DNA of 53,023 nucleotides from a virus: positions 1-53,023 of IMG/VR virus record IMGVR_UViG_3300012988_000007; one strand, given 5' to 3'. The notes beneath the pieces were generated by a model, which was not told the origin of the DNA, ran no database searches, and saw only the letters and a program-made list of their open reading frames with translations. A program made the translations under genes and the position numbers. Shown one piece after another: positions 6,628 through 14,864 of the stretch; the first letter of the stretch is position 1; every line of letters begins with the position of its first letter.

Positions 6628-6980
6628 GTAAAATTTTACACTTACCCATGTCTGAGCCGTGGTTCAGTATGGTGCTTTCTGGTGAAAAGAAAGAGGAATA
6701 CAGGGAGATAAAAACATTTTATGAGCAAAGATTAGTATCTGTTTATGATAACTGCTCTATAAATAAAAAATCGGCAAGATATCCAGACCTTTACATGTCT
6801 ATATTTAATGAATTTGATTTCGTAAAATTCACAAATGGGTATGGCAATAATAGGCCTAGTTATTTGGCTGAATTCAAAGGCATTGAGGCTCGTACTGGGA
6901 TAGAAGAATCGGGAGCCGATCCAGACAAAAAATACTTTGTCATAAAACTAGGTGAAATATCAGAACGCTTTAAATGTTAA
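6624..6980 (+). CDS. ASCH-domain protein (118 aa)
   Basis: The N-terminus fits the ASCH fold: LPMSEPWFSMVLSGEKKEEY, where the GEKK-E-R segment is the conserved part of the presumed RNA-binding cleft. The length (118) is typical of a single ASCH domain. ASCH proteins bind RNA or modified nucleosides, some acting as hydrolases. The neighbouring PP-loop gene makes a joint role in nucleotide modification thinkable. The start overlaps the previous stop (ATGA). Confidence 0.75.
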   Translation: MSKILHLPMSEPWFSMVLSGEKKEEYREIKTFYEQRLVSVYDNCSINKKSARYPDLYMSIFNEFDFVKFTNGYGNNRPSYLAEFKGIEARTGIEESGADPDKKYFVIKLGEISERFKC

Positions 6981-6982
6981 CA

Positions 6983-7078
6983 ATGAGAAACTTGAAACTA
7001 TTCATCGCACTGTTTTTGTCTATTATGGATATAGGAGTATTTGTTCACTCGGTATTATTCGCAATTTTAAACAGGTAA
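6983..7078 (+). CDS. Small membrane protein (31 aa)
   Basis: The frame begins MRNLKLFIALFLSIMD and is hydrophobic through most of its length, one membrane span. It fills the space between two genes exactly (three bases from each). Similar short membrane ORFs recur in this genome. Function unknown. Confidence 0.5.
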   Translation: MRNLKLFIALFLSIMDIGVFVHSVLFAILNR

Positions 7079-7080
7079 AT

Positions 7081-7389
7081 ATGGGGAAAACGACACAAGA
7101 ACACGGAGAAATATTAACTGATATCATGATTTTGACTGAGGTATGGTTAAGTAAGTGGCAAGAACTTATAGATACTGGCTATAATCCTAAGATGGAATTT
7201 AAAGCCAAAGGCACTCAATTTAAGCGATCTTTGGAAGGATTGCAAGCACAACTATTCAACGGGGCAAAACAATCGCTTACAGAGGCAGAATATAAGGAAT
7301 TTGAACGAACTTATATGGGTAAGGTTTCGGAGGTTGAGATTTTATTGAAGGAGTATTTAGCTGGCAAAGTAACTGTTATTGAATCATGA
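7081..7389 (+). CDS. Hypothetical helical protein (102 aa)
   Basis: I start at ATG 7081 (MGKTTQEHGEILTD), because the upstream open frame runs antiparallel to good coding in the small membrane gene. The protein is helical with a basic centre (FKAKGTQFKRSLEGLQAQL). Not recognised. Confidence 0.65.
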   Translation: MGKTTQEHGEILTDIMILTEVWLSKWQELIDTGYNPKMEFKAKGTQFKRSLEGLQAQLFNGAKQSLTEAEYKEFERTYMGKVSEVEILLKEYLAGKVTVIES

Positions 7390-7580
7390 CGCTAGAATTC
7401 ATAAATAAAAGGATAGCGGAGCAAGACGAATATATTCGTCAACAATGGAAAGTATGCCTAAAAGGAGATATAAGTTTAGACAGGTATGCTATTATTGCTT
7501 CGTCTGCTTGTGCTCAATGGGAATATTTAACTGGCGAAAAACAAAAACTACTCGAAAAAATTGCAACAAATAGCGGATAG
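7386..7580 (+). CDS. Hypothetical protein (64 aa)
   Basis: Overlaps the previous stop (ATGA). Soluble and helical, beginning MTLEFINKRIAEQDEYIRQ. It ends inside a TTGCAACAAAT stretch that is also the upstream element of the promoter at 7586. Function unknown. Confidence 0.6.
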   Translation: MTLEFINKRIAEQDEYIRQQWKVCLKGDISLDRYAIIASSACAQWEYLTGEKQKLLEKIATNSG

Positions 7581-7585
7581 TTTCG

Positions 7586-7593
7586 TATATTTG
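7586..7593 (+). promoter_or_regulatory. Promoter (TATATTTG) with TTGCAACAAAT upstream
   Basis: A perfect TAnnTTTG box with TTG at 7561, 22 bp upstream. The 11 bases TTGCAACAAAT at 7561-7571 also occur at 3506-3516 in the early operator, so this promoter may answer to the same regulator. Confidence 0.7.
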
Positions 7594-7599
7594 TGATGT

Positions 7600-7725
7600 A
7601 GTTGGTGACGCTTCTACGGATTAAGACATAGAATAACGCAAAGACATTTGGATAGCTCCGAATGTTCCTATGAGGTGTTATTCCCTCACGCCCGTCAAGC
7701 ACTAGGAACATTCGGGGCTTTTTCG
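7600..7725 (+). ncRNA. Candidate small RNA or leader with long hairpin
   Basis: Between the promoter at 7586 and the next gene at 7743 lies about 125 bp without a reading frame. Its 3' part is a 16 bp stem (7654-7669 with 7704-7719, one G-U pair) enclosing a 34-nt loop with a smaller hairpin, TGAGG/CCTCA. The stem runs straight into TTTTT, so it is also a terminator. It could be a discrete RNA or an attenuated leader for the genes that follow. Confidence 0.6.
7704..7723 (+). terminator. Terminator arm of the 7600-7725 RNA
   Basis: The 3' arm of the 16 bp stem ends at the T run, a classical intrinsic terminator. Downstream genes start at 7743 and need either readthrough or their own promoter. 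Confidence 0.7.
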
Positions 7726-7742
7726 TTTTAAAAATTTAAATT

Positions 7743-8129
7743 ATGGTTCCTTATATACATGCAGAATTGTCAGCAAAAAGGTTTGGAGGTGTCCCACAAG
7801 ATTACATTGATATTCATGAGCTAATGGATTCTAGCAAAGCAGCATATAGTAATAATGCGCACCGAATTCTAACACACAATAGCTGGTTTGTGGTTACGAT
7901 ATTACCGAAAGTATTTGGGCATATGAGAACGAATAGCGAAGGTAAAAAGTACCCAGTTAAAGACGTAGGCGAATATCATATATTGGAAGACTTCAAAATG
8001 AGATTCATTCCAACAGTGCAAGACTATATTGAAGATATGGGAGTGCCTGATTGGGTAAATAATGGAGGTGGCGTACCAAACAGGCTTAAAAACAAAAAAA
8101 TTAAAGAGCAAAATAAATTAATAGATTAA
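7743..8129 (+). CDS. Conserved hypothetical, His-rich (DUF6915-like?) (128 aa)
   Basis: The pattern of HELMDSSKAAYSNNAHRILTHNSW followed later by FGHMRTN is reminiscent of a small conserved family with paired histidines (DUF6915), which may bind metal. I am unsure of that match. The protein is soluble and follows the small RNA/terminator. Catalysis is not established. Confidence 0.6.
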   Translation: MVPYIHAELSAKRFGGVPQDYIDIHELMDSSKAAYSNNAHRILTHNSWFVVTILPKVFGHMRTNSEGKKYPVKDVGEYHILEDFKMRFIPTVQDYIEDMGVPDWVNNGGGVPNRLKNKKIKEQNKLID

Positions 8130-8131
8130 AA

Positions 8132-8590
8132 ATGGATCAAATAGAAAAAGTAAAAGGGAAAATCGATGCGATTAAGAAACAAAAAGAAGAGCTTATTGAG
8201 GAGCTTCGTGGTGAAATTTGGCCTATTTTTAGGCACATATTTGAAAATAGCGAAGGCCAAATAAAGCAACTTTCTTGGCCTCAGTACACAGATCACTGGA
8301 ATGACGGAGAAGAGTGTACTTTTTCTGTGCACACAGATATAGATTACAATATCCTAATTAACGGTGAGAGTGTTGAAGAAAACAAAACATATCAAGACAG
8401 GGTATTTGCAGACAGAGTCTGGATACCAAATCCAGACTGCAATTTATTACTAAGGGGATTAATAGAGGAATTCGTTGAGATTTTAGAAATGATACCCTCT
8501 GAATTCATGAAGGATTTATTCGGTGATCACGTCTTGGTTACTATTAACAATAACGGTACAATAACCACAGAAGAATACGAGCACGACTAA
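8132..8590 (+). CDS. Hypothetical acidic protein (152 aa)
   Basis: An N-terminal coiled-coil segment (KVKGKIDAIKKQKEELIEEL) precedes an acidic, aromatic-rich beta domain (SWPQYTDHWNDGEECTF). Two bases separate it from the gene before. Not recognised. Confidence 0.7.
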   Translation: MDQIEKVKGKIDAIKKQKEELIEELRGEIWPIFRHIFENSEGQIKQLSWPQYTDHWNDGEECTFSVHTDIDYNILINGESVEENKTYQDRVFADRVWIPNPDCNLLLRGLIEEFVEILEMIPSEFMKDLFGDHVLVTINNNGTITTEEYEHD

Positions 8591-8596
8591 AATCAA

Positions 8597-8619
8597 GTGG
8601 GGCATTATATGTGCCCCAC
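8597..8619 (+). terminator. Perfect hairpin after 8590, possible terminator
   Basis: GTGGGGCA/TGCCCCAC is a perfect 8 bp stem with a 7-nt loop right after a stop codon. The following AATTTAAC is a poor T tail, so termination may be weak. Confidence 0.55.
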
Positions 8620-8654
8620 AATTTAACAGACTATAAATAGACTTTACAAATGAA

Positions 8655-8662
8655 TACATTTG
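8655..8662 (+). promoter_or_regulatory. Promoter (TACATTTG)
   Basis: TAnnTTTG box about 30 bp before a small regulator gene. A weaker CATATTTG closer to the ATG would give a nearly leaderless transcript. Confidence 0.5.
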
Positions 8663-8693
8663 CAATGTTAAATAATATTAACCATATTTGTGT

Positions 8694-8849
8694 ATGGACT
8701 TGAATAAAATGATTTTAGACAGTGGCCGTAAAAAGGGATGGATTGCCGACAAGATTGGTATTTCAAAACCTCTTTTATCGATGTATCTTAGTGGGGTGAG
8801 AGCTATGCCAGAGGACAAAGAGAGAAAGATAAAAGAACTTTTAAGGTAA
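8694..8849 (+). CDS. Small helix-turn-helix protein (51 aa)
   Basis: A single minimal DNA-binding domain: GWIADKIGISKPLLSMYLSG is a clear helix-turn-helix with the recognition helix KPLLSMYLSG. This length and composition suit a Cro-like repressor or a replication-control protein. It has its own promoter and stands just before the replication genes, so it could regulate them. Confidence 0.75.
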   Translation: MDLNKMILDSGRKKGWIADKIGISKPLLSMYLSGVRAMPEDKERKIKELLR

Positions 8850-8886
8850 AAAAATTTATGCAACCCGTAAAAATTATTTAACATTT

Positions 8887-9795
8887 ATGGCGAGACCAGA
8901 AAGAAATAATGTGGATTATTTCCCACACGAATGCAGGCATGGAAAGAAAATGTTTGTTATAGAGAGCAAATATGGCAATGATGGATATGCTGTATGGTTT
9001 AAGGTATTAGAGTGTTTGGGAGACGCTACATATCATTACCTTGACTTAAGAGACGCTACACAGTCAATGTATTTGGCTTCTATTATGAGAGTTTCAGAGG
9101 AAAAGTTTATGCTAATATTATCAGACCTAGCAACCCTTGGAGCTATAGATAAAGAGATTTATGATACACATAAAATAGTGTGGAGTCATAAGCTTATCGA
9201 AAGTGTACAAGATGCGTATGGTAGGAGAAATAATAAATGTATAACTTTTGAGGGTTTACGTGAACATTTAGGAATAAATGTAGTACAAAAACCAAGTAAA
9301 TGTAAAGGTAAAGTAGACAAAAAACCACAAAGTAAAGTAGAGGATAGTAAAGAAGAGAATAGTATATACATAAACGTTTCTGAATTTGGCAATATAACTA
9401 TTGAGAAAGACAAGATTGAAGAGTTTAATATTCTATTCGAAAAGACTAAGCTTGATTGGATGGCTAAAAAACTTGACTCATGGTTAGAAACTAAAAACAA
9501 AAAATGTAAAGGGCTAAGAAGTTTTAAGGCATATTGTGTAAATTGGGTTGAGCAGAGTTATAATTCTCAACACAATACTTTACCCACAAATAGAAAGATC
9601 GTTAATCCTGAGCCAAATAAAGCACCAAATCCGCTAGAATTAATTAAAGACAGGGTAACGAATGTTTACAAAGACTCGGAACTTGTTCAAATGGGAGGCG
9701 ATGAAGCTAAGAAACTATTCTGGTACATCGAAAAAAAGACACCTAAAGAATTTATGAACCAAGCAGAAAAGAATTTCCACCTTTATTATTATTGA
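8887..9795 (+). CDS. Replisome-organizer-like protein (Lin1244/Lin1753 N-domain) (302 aa)
   Basis: The first 110 residues match the Lin1244/Lin1753-type domain (DUF4373): YFPHECRHGKKMFVIESKYG, then GYAVWFKVLECLG. Phage proteins with this domain sit beside DnaB-type helicases and act like replication initiators or organisers. A charged linker (about 135-160) and a helical C-terminus (LRSFKAYCVNWVEQ) follow, similar to DnaD-like tails. The helicase gene begins four bases later. An origin may lie in or near this gene, but I see no clear iterons. Confidence 0.75.
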   Translation: MARPERNNVDYFPHECRHGKKMFVIESKYGNDGYAVWFKVLECLGDATYHYLDLRDATQSMYLASIMRVSEEKFMLILSDLATLGAIDKEIYDTHKIVWSHKLIESVQDAYGRRNNKCITFEGLREHLGINVVQKPSKCKGKVDKKPQSKVEDSKEENSIYINVSEFGNITIEKDKIEEFNILFEKTKLDWMAKKLDSWLETKNKKCKGLRSFKAYCVNWVEQSYNSQHNTLPTNRKIVNPEPNKAPNPLELIKDRVTNVYKDSELVQMGGDEAKKLFWYIEKKTPKEFMNQAEKNFHLYYY

Positions 9796-9798
9796 TTT

Positions 9799-11334
9799 AT
9801 GAGTGAATGGCAAAAGAAGAAAGCTAAGGAGTATGTAGATAAGGCGTTTGATCAATCAGAAAAAACGTCTACAATGTCGGCTAAAGAAGTTGAACAAGCT
9901 GTATTAGGGGCGTTGATGATTGAAAAGACGGCAATAGTTGAGGTGTCAGAGGTATTAACAAGTGATGAATTCTTTTATTTGGAGGCTCACAAGATAATTT
10001 ATGGTGCTATCCTTGAAATGGAGCAAAAGAACGAACCAGTTGATTTAATGACCGTTAACCAAAGTATAATTAGTAAAGGATTATCTGAATCAATTGGGGG
10101 AATAAGTTATCTAATTGGCCTAACAAATATGGTTAATTCATCAGCAAACATTGTTTTTCACTCGATGATAGTTGTTGAATACTGGATAAAGAGAAAAGCT
10201 TCATTGATCGCTATAATTGCAAACCAAAAAGCGAACGATTTTAAAGAAGATTGCTTTGATTTGCTAGACGAAATGGAGAGTGGTATTTCTGAAATAAAGA
10301 ATAGAGTGTTTACGAATAAGTCGGTTAACCTAAGCACATCAATTTCGAATAGTATCAAAACGTTTAGCTCAATAAAAGATAACGGAGGGTTAATCGGGGT
10401 TCCAACTGGGATAATTGAACTTGATAGGCGTACGGGCGGGGCTGCTGGCGGAGACTTGATATTAGTAGGTGGAAGGCCAGGGTCTGGTAAGTCAATGATT
10501 AAGCTAATATTTGCCCACAATGCGTCTGTTAATTTTAAAACTCCTATTGCTATATTCGAGTTCGAGGACAAACCAACGCAAAATGATTCAAGGTTGATGG
10601 CCTTAAATACAGGGATAGACTATGGAGATATCTACATGGGTAAACCAAATATTGATTTTAATTTTGTAGATCAAAAAATGGCAAGTGTTGACTATTCTAG
10701 ATTTAATATTGAATACGCGAATTACCCGTTAAATATTTTGTGCTCTAAAATAAAGCAATACGTTAGAAAGAAAGGCGTAAAGGCTGTGTTTGTAAATCAA
10801 TTAAGTTTCATAAAAGTAAATCAAACCTTCCAAAGAGAAGATCAATTGCTCGGGTACATATCAACAACGCTTAAGAATCTTGCCAAAGAATTAGACATAG
10901 CTATTTATCTATTCATTCAGTTAAAACCCGCAATTGATGAAAGACCAGACGTTAGGCCACACAAAGGAGATATTAGGCTTTGTGCTAAACTTGAAGAAGA
11001 CGCAGACACTATTATACTGCTAACAAGGCCAGAGGCTTATGAGTGGTTTCGAGAGGGAACAAAGGCATACTATTTTAGAGATCAGCTATTTGATATCCAA
11101 GACAAAATATTGCTTGACTACTGTAAAACTAGAAATGGGGAGCCTTTTGCTGAGTGGTTAAACGCTGAAATGGGTAAGCATTGGCTTTACGGAAGCGACA
11201 ACCCGTTTAGGATAGTTGAGAAGAATTATACTTTCAACGACCACGGAGAAGTATTCCAACTACCAGAAAAGAACGATGTATTTAAGACAATCAATGGAGT
11301 GAGCCACTTCGAAAGAAATGAAAACATGCAGTAA
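9799..11334 (+). CDS. dnaB: Replicative DNA helicase, DnaB family (511 aa)
   Basis: Residues 30-130 resemble the DnaB N-terminal domain (EQAVLGALMIEKTAI). The RecA-like core has a Walker A at 224-232 (GGRPGSGKS) and a helicase FEFED/Q-rich region matching DnaB. The late LCAKLEEDADTIILLTRP fits the DnaB helicase motif before the arginine finger. It unwinds DNA at the phage fork as a ring-shaped hexamer. Length is near normal for DnaB. It follows the organiser gene, the usual phage pairing. Confidence 0.93.
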   Translation: MSEWQKKKAKEYVDKAFDQSEKTSTMSAKEVEQAVLGALMIEKTAIVEVSEVLTSDEFFYLEAHKIIYGAILEMEQKNEPVDLMTVNQSIISKGLSESIGGISYLIGLTNMVNSSANIVFHSMIVVEYWIKRKASLIAIIANQKANDFKEDCFDLLDEMESGISEIKNRVFTNKSVNLSTSISNSIKTFSSIKDNGGLIGVPTGIIELDRRTGGAAGGDLILVGGRPGSGKSMIKLIFAHNASVNFKTPIAIFEFEDKPTQNDSRLMALNTGIDYGDIYMGKPNIDFNFVDQKMASVDYSRFNIEYANYPLNILCSKIKQYVRKKGVKAVFVNQLSFIKVNQTFQREDQLLGYISTTLKNLAKELDIAIYLFIQLKPAIDERPDVRPHKGDIRLCAKLEEDADTIILLTRPEAYEWFREGTKAYYFRDQLFDIQDKILLDYCKTRNGEPFAEWLNAEMGKHWLYGSDNPFRIVEKNYTFNDHGEVFQLPEKNDVFKTINGVSHFERNENMQ

Positions 11335-11518
11335 GTGCTCGAAAGAAAAAGACCTGAATTGTTTTTACGACAACAAGCAAAACAAAGACGGCAAAACAGG
11401 CATGTGTATAGAGTGTATACGGGCATATCAGAAGCAAAGGTATAGTACACTGCCAGAGGACAAAAAAAATGCGTTTATATGGCAAGTAGAGAAAAACAGA
11501 AGGAAGTTTATTAAATGA
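11318..11518 (+). CDS. Zinc-ribbon protein (66 aa)
   Basis: Overlaps the end of the helicase gene by 17 bases. Two CxxC knuckles (CSKCSKEKD and CIECIRAYQ) define a zinc ribbon or a treble-clef-like fold, followed by a basic tail. Similar proteins in phages bind nucleic acids or are short HNH relatives, but no catalytic His is placed convincingly. Confidence 0.7.
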   Translation: MKTCSKCSKEKDLNCFYDNKQNKDGKTGMCIECIRAYQKQRYSTLPEDKKNAFIWQVEKNRRKFIK

Positions 11519-11522
11519 GGAT

Positions 11523-11708
11523 ATGATGCAAACAGATAAATTTAAATATAGCCTGGCTGGATTAAGTCACGATAAAAGAACAAATGTTTGGAGCTTTGTT
11601 TGTTTAAAGTGCAATAAAGATTTTAGGCCACAAACAACAATGATGGCTACTCAGAGTGTAGAATGTCCTAAATGCGGACAAACAGAAATTATAAACTATA
11701 ACGAATAA
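11523..11708 (+). CDS. Zinc-ribbon protein (about 60 aa)
   Basis: Two CxxC pairs (CLKCNKDF and CPKCGQTE) about 30 residues apart form a typical zinc ribbon. Starts at 11523 or 11526 (consecutive ATG codons). Likely nucleic-acid or protein binding; function unknown. Confidence 0.7.
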   Translation: MMQTDKFKYSLAGLSHDKRTNVWSFVCLKCNKDFRPQTTMMATQSVECPKCGQTEIINYNE

Positions 11709-11710
11709 TC

Positions 11711-11899
11711 ATGACAGACAAACAAAAACTAAGAGTAGCGAATATGACGCTTTCAATGCTTAATGAAAAGTCACGGAACCAAGTAATAACTATTGAATCA
11801 AACGAAATCTACCTATCAAAGCTAGAAAAGATTTATCGAATAGAGAGCGAAACTATTTTTAAAAAGTCAGAAAAAATGGAAAGGTTTGTTAGGAAGTAA
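11711..11899 (+). CDS. Hypothetical helical protein (62 aa)
   Basis: Starts two bases after the previous stop. Highly charged, helical, lacking cysteine. It is the last gene before an intergenic promoter at 11952. Not recognised. Confidence 0.6.
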   Translation: MTDKQKLRVANMTLSMLNEKSRNQVITIESNEIYLSKLEKIYRIESETIFKKSEKMERFVRK

Positions 11900-11951
11900 A
11901 TTGTGGATAACTTTAAATAAGAAAATAGTAGTATATGAATAATCTTTAACT

Positions 11952-11959
11952 TATATTTG
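11952..11959 (+). promoter_or_regulatory. Promoter (TATATTTG)
   Basis: A perfect TAnnTTTG box 20 bp ahead of the next ATG, in a 79 bp gap free of genes. No obvious TTG lies at the usual upstream distance. Confidence 0.65.
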
Positions 11960-11978
11960 TGATATAAACGTAAAGCAA

Positions 11979-12254
11979 ATGAAAGCAGCTCAATTAGTAA
12001 AAGTAAATCTTATTGAAAAATACAAGAATAGCGATATCGCTTTAAAATTTAATGTGTTCAAAGATAAAGTAAATGGATTTTCCGAGTATTTTGGTAATCT
12101 AAAAAAAGGAGATATAGTTACTTTTATTGCTGGTTATGATAATAATTGTGAATTCACTACCGAAATATTAGGGTTTGATTTTGTTGGGAATGTTTTTGTT
12201 TTAAAGGATAGCTTTTGGGCGCCTATAGTGGCTGATAAATTACATTTATGTTAA
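11979..12254 (+). CDS. Hypothetical beta-rich protein (91 aa)
   Basis: First gene after the promoter at 11952. It has a basic helix at the N-terminus and beta strands later (GDIVTFIAGYDNN, FVGNVFVLKDSFW), suggesting a small barrel. Unknown family. Confidence 0.65.
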   Translation: MKAAQLVKVNLIEKYKNSDIALKFNVFKDKVNGFSEYFGNLKKGDIVTFIAGYDNNCEFTTEILGFDFVGNVFVLKDSFWAPIVADKLHLC

Positions 12255-12559
12255 TTAGCGAAAAGACTATGAATAAAATACTGCAAGCTGAAATTAGGCT
12301 TGGAGGCAAAAAAGACTTGCAATACTTTGTTGATACTTTGAAAATAACAGGATCAGTAGAAGTTGGTTATAGAGCTACATGCGGAAGTACTGATCGTACT
12401 ATGAAAGTATTTAGGGAATGGCGTAAGATTGTTAAACTTCTAAATAAAGACGGCAATATTTTAGAAGAAATAGAAGTAATACATAAAAATAGATATGCTA
12501 CCAATAACGGAGGTTTTTGGAACAGTGTAATATTTAAAATAAAAAACAAATATGAATAA
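12248..12559 (+). CDS. Hypothetical protein (103 aa)
   Basis: Overlaps its neighbour by seven bases. The sequence is basic and mixed alpha/beta (VEVGYRATCGSTDRTMKVF in the centre). The ending is Lys-rich. Not recognised. Confidence 0.65.
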   Translation: MLISEKTMNKILQAEIRLGGKKDLQYFVDTLKITGSVEVGYRATCGSTDRTMKVFREWRKIVKLLNKDGNILEEIEVIHKNRYATNNGGFWNSVIFKIKNKYE

Positions 12560-12800
12560 CAAAAAGCCAGTTAAGATAACATACTCAGATGGAAGCTATA
12601 AACCGTTTCCATCTATTAAAGCCTTGGTAAAAGATGAACAGATTTGGAACACTTTGTTGTATTTGGGAATCGCTAATGTAGATAACGAGTACGAAAAAGA
12701 GTTTTCAAGAGTTCACAGAATGATTATCAAGGGACTGAATAATAATGGAAAATACATCATTGGAAACGGACTGGTAACTAAAAATATAGTATGGAAATAA
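12552..12800 (+). CDS. Hypothetical protein (82 aa)
   Basis: Overlaps both neighbours by several bases. Short basic protein starting MNNKKPVKITYSDGSY with a helical middle. No motif recognised. Confidence 0.6.
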   Translation: MNNKKPVKITYSDGSYKPFPSIKALVKDEQIWNTLLYLGIANVDNEYEKEFSRVHRMIIKGLNNNGKYIIGNGLVTKNIVWK

Positions 12801-12973
12801 ACAACCCACATAATAGAGTATCAGCAGAGCAAGTATTAACGGATAATGGGTTTACCATAATCTCTAGTTTCTTAAATGACGGCATATACAAAAAAGGATC
12901 AGATAGTTACAAATTTGATCATCCTGTTTGGAATGGTAATAAGGTAAGATTAACTAAAATAAAACAAAAATGA
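12791..12973 (+). CDS. Hypothetical protein (60 aa)
   Basis: Small mixed protein with a likely N-terminal helix containing SAEQVLTDNGFTI. Overlaps the next start by four bases (ATGA), consistent with coupled translation. Function unknown. Confidence 0.55.
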   Translation: MEINNPHNRVSAEQVLTDNGFTIISSFLNDGIYKKGSDSYKFDHPVWNGNKVRLTKIKQK

Positions 12974-13599
12974 ACTTAGAAAACATTGAATCATTTAAAT
13001 ACACAAGAGAGTATTTAAAATCAAATAACATCGCAATATCGGTTAGTTCTGATGACGATAAAAGAGCGCTTTGTAAAATATATGGGCTTTATTATCCATC
13101 CAATGATATTATATTTTTAAGATGGATTTATGGCGAAGAGCAGTTTAAGTGGGCTGTGAACGCAAACTCAACACAAACCATTATCCCAGCTTCCGAAATA
13201 ATCACAGCCTACGAAGCCAGCAAACAGCCAGATAGAAAGATCATAGGGTATAAGGTGCCGTTTGATCTTTATCGTGGTGACATAAAGAAAGGATGTATTG
13301 CTACTCAGTCAGAAAACTATGATTTCTGGGAAATATCAGGATTAAGTATTAAAATTCAATTGCCACCCGAAATAGTTAAGACGTGGGAGCCAGTATACGA
13401 AGAGCAAAAACCTGTGTTTGGTAGCTTTGAAGATATTGTTGCTCATTTCAAAGGTAACTTAGTTTCCATAGCTACAAGTATTGCTATACATTTGAAAGAA
13501 GACACAAGGCCTATTACGCCAATAATTGTTACCAAAGAAAACTTCTCATTCACGCCAGAATTCGAGCAAAAACTTAACGAGTTGGGGATAAAAATTTAG
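12970..13599 (+). CDS. Hypothetical protein (209 aa)
   Basis: A longer soluble protein of the accessory early set. Its C-terminal half includes VPFDLYRGDIKKGCIA and WEPVYEEQ segments also seen in variant form in the proteins at 15794 and 20164, suggesting a shared phage-specific family for which I know no function. Confidence 0.65.
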   Translation: MNLENIESFKYTREYLKSNNIAISVSSDDDKRALCKIYGLYYPSNDIIFLRWIYGEEQFKWAVNANSTQTIIPASEIITAYEASKQPDRKIIGYKVPFDLYRGDIKKGCIATQSENYDFWEISGLSIKIQLPPEIVKTWEPVYEEQKPVFGSFEDIVAHFKGNLVSIATSIAIHLKEDTRPITPIIVTKENFSFTPEFEQKLNELGIKI

Positions 13600-13602
13600 A
13601 GT

Positions 13603-13878
13603 GTGGACATTTTTGATGCACTTAATAAAGCTTCTGATCGATCACATGCATATCATGAGGTAAGACAACTAGAGTATGATATACATAGAATGCAAAACAA
13701 ATGTGGTTCTTGTGATTTTTGGATGAAAAGTTCTTTGTGTCCAAGAGAAGCAAAAGGGATTAAGGTTACTTGTGATGATTGGATATGTGATAAGTTTGTA
13801 ATGGATAAATTCAGAGAAAATCTGATAAAAACCAAACAAAATGAAGTGTCAGAGTTGAAAATTAAACACAATTTATAA
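13603..13878 (+). CDS. Cys-rich protein, GTG start (91 aa)
   Basis: GTG at 13603 begins the frame, with no ATG in a sensible place. Four cysteines are clustered in residues about 27-60 (CGSCDFWMKSSLC, then TCDDWIC), giving a probable zinc site. Charged ends. It precedes the recombination pair. Confidence 0.6.
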   Translation: MDIFDALNKASDRSHAYHEVRQLEYDIHRMQNKCGSCDFWMKSSLCPREAKGIKVTCDDWICDKFVMDKFRENLIKTKQNEVSELKIKHNL

Positions 13879-13928
13879 TTGCATAACACACTAAAAATCA
13901 TTAAATTAGGTAAATAAACATTAGCAAA

Positions 13929-14864
13929 ATGAGTGATAACAAACAGGTAGCAACGCAATCAAATGAGGTTGCAAAACAAGAAAAACAACTGCATATAATG
14001 CAGAGACCAGACGTAAAAGCAAAGTTTGAAGAGCTTTTGGGTAAAAAGAACGTAGGTTTTATAACATCAGTAATGAGCGTTGTGAACTCAAATGACAAGC
14101 TTCGTAACGCAGACCAGACAAGCGTATACATGGCTGCAATGATGGCTGCTTCTTTAGACCTACCTATTAATGCTAATTTAGGATTTGCTTATATTATTCC
14201 ATTCGATCAGAAATTTAAAGACGACAAGGGTAATTGGGGGAAAAAGACTATCGCACAATTTCAGATCGGTTACCGTGGATTTATACAATTGGCTCAAAGA
14301 TCGGGTGTATTTCACAATATTTCGGCAACTCCAATTTACAAAGGCCAACTAGTCTCAGAAAATCCACTGACTGGATTTGAATTTGATTTCAAAGTAAAAG
14401 CAAGTGGAGCGCCTATTGGGTACGCCTCATACTTCAAGCTATTGAACGGATTTGAGAAAACTTTGTATATGTCTGCTGAGGAATTGACGGCACACGGTAA
14501 AAGATTCTCACAAACGTTTAAGAGCGATTTTGGACTATGGAAAGACGACTTTGATGCTATGTGTCTAAAAACTGTAATAAAGCTTCTATTGTCAAAATTT
14601 GCCCCTCTATCAATTGAAATGCAAAAGGCTGTAATTAGCGACCAATCACATATTAAGGATGCGGACACCGTAGATGTTGAATACATAGACAACAAAGAAC
14701 CGTCACCACAAGAAATAGCCCGTCAAAAAGAGTATGACAGGGTCACTGATTTTATAAAGAGCGCAAATACTATTGAGCAATTAGAGCTTGTAGAATCGCA
14801 CTTAGAAGGGGAGCAGATCGAAATGTTCAAATCTAAAAAGAACGAATTTGTCGATAGGAAATGA
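13929..14864 (+). CDS. recT: RecT-family single-strand annealing protein (311 aa)
   Basis: The sequence has RecT hallmarks: MAAMMAASLDLPINANLGFAYI, then FQIGYRGFIQLAQRSG, then GASYFKL-like strands and a conserved MCLKTVIK. RecT proteins anneal complementary single strands exposed by an exonuclease. The gene for that likely partner overlaps by four bases immediately downstream. A short Gln/Lys-rich head precedes the core and a helical tail follows, both normal. Confidence 0.92.
   Translation: MSDNKQVATQSNEVAKQEKQLHIMQRPDVKAKFEELLGKKNVGFITSVMSVVNSNDKLRNADQTSVYMAAMMAASLDLPINANLGFAYIIPFDQKFKDDKGNWGKKTIAQFQIGYRGFIQLAQRSGVFHNISATPIYKGQLVSENPLTGFEFDFKVKASGAPIGYASYFKLLNGFEKTLYMSAEELTAHGKRFSQTFKSDFGLWKDDFDAMCLKTVIKLLLSKFAPLSIEMQKAVISDQSHIKDADTVDVEYIDNKEPSPQEIARQKEYDRVTDFIKSANTIEQLELVESHLEGEQIEMFKSKKNEFVDRK

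Noticed and set aside
10158-10571. Long leftward frame inside the helicase gene
   Set aside because: Fully antisense to conserved DnaB motifs; a shadow of codon bias.
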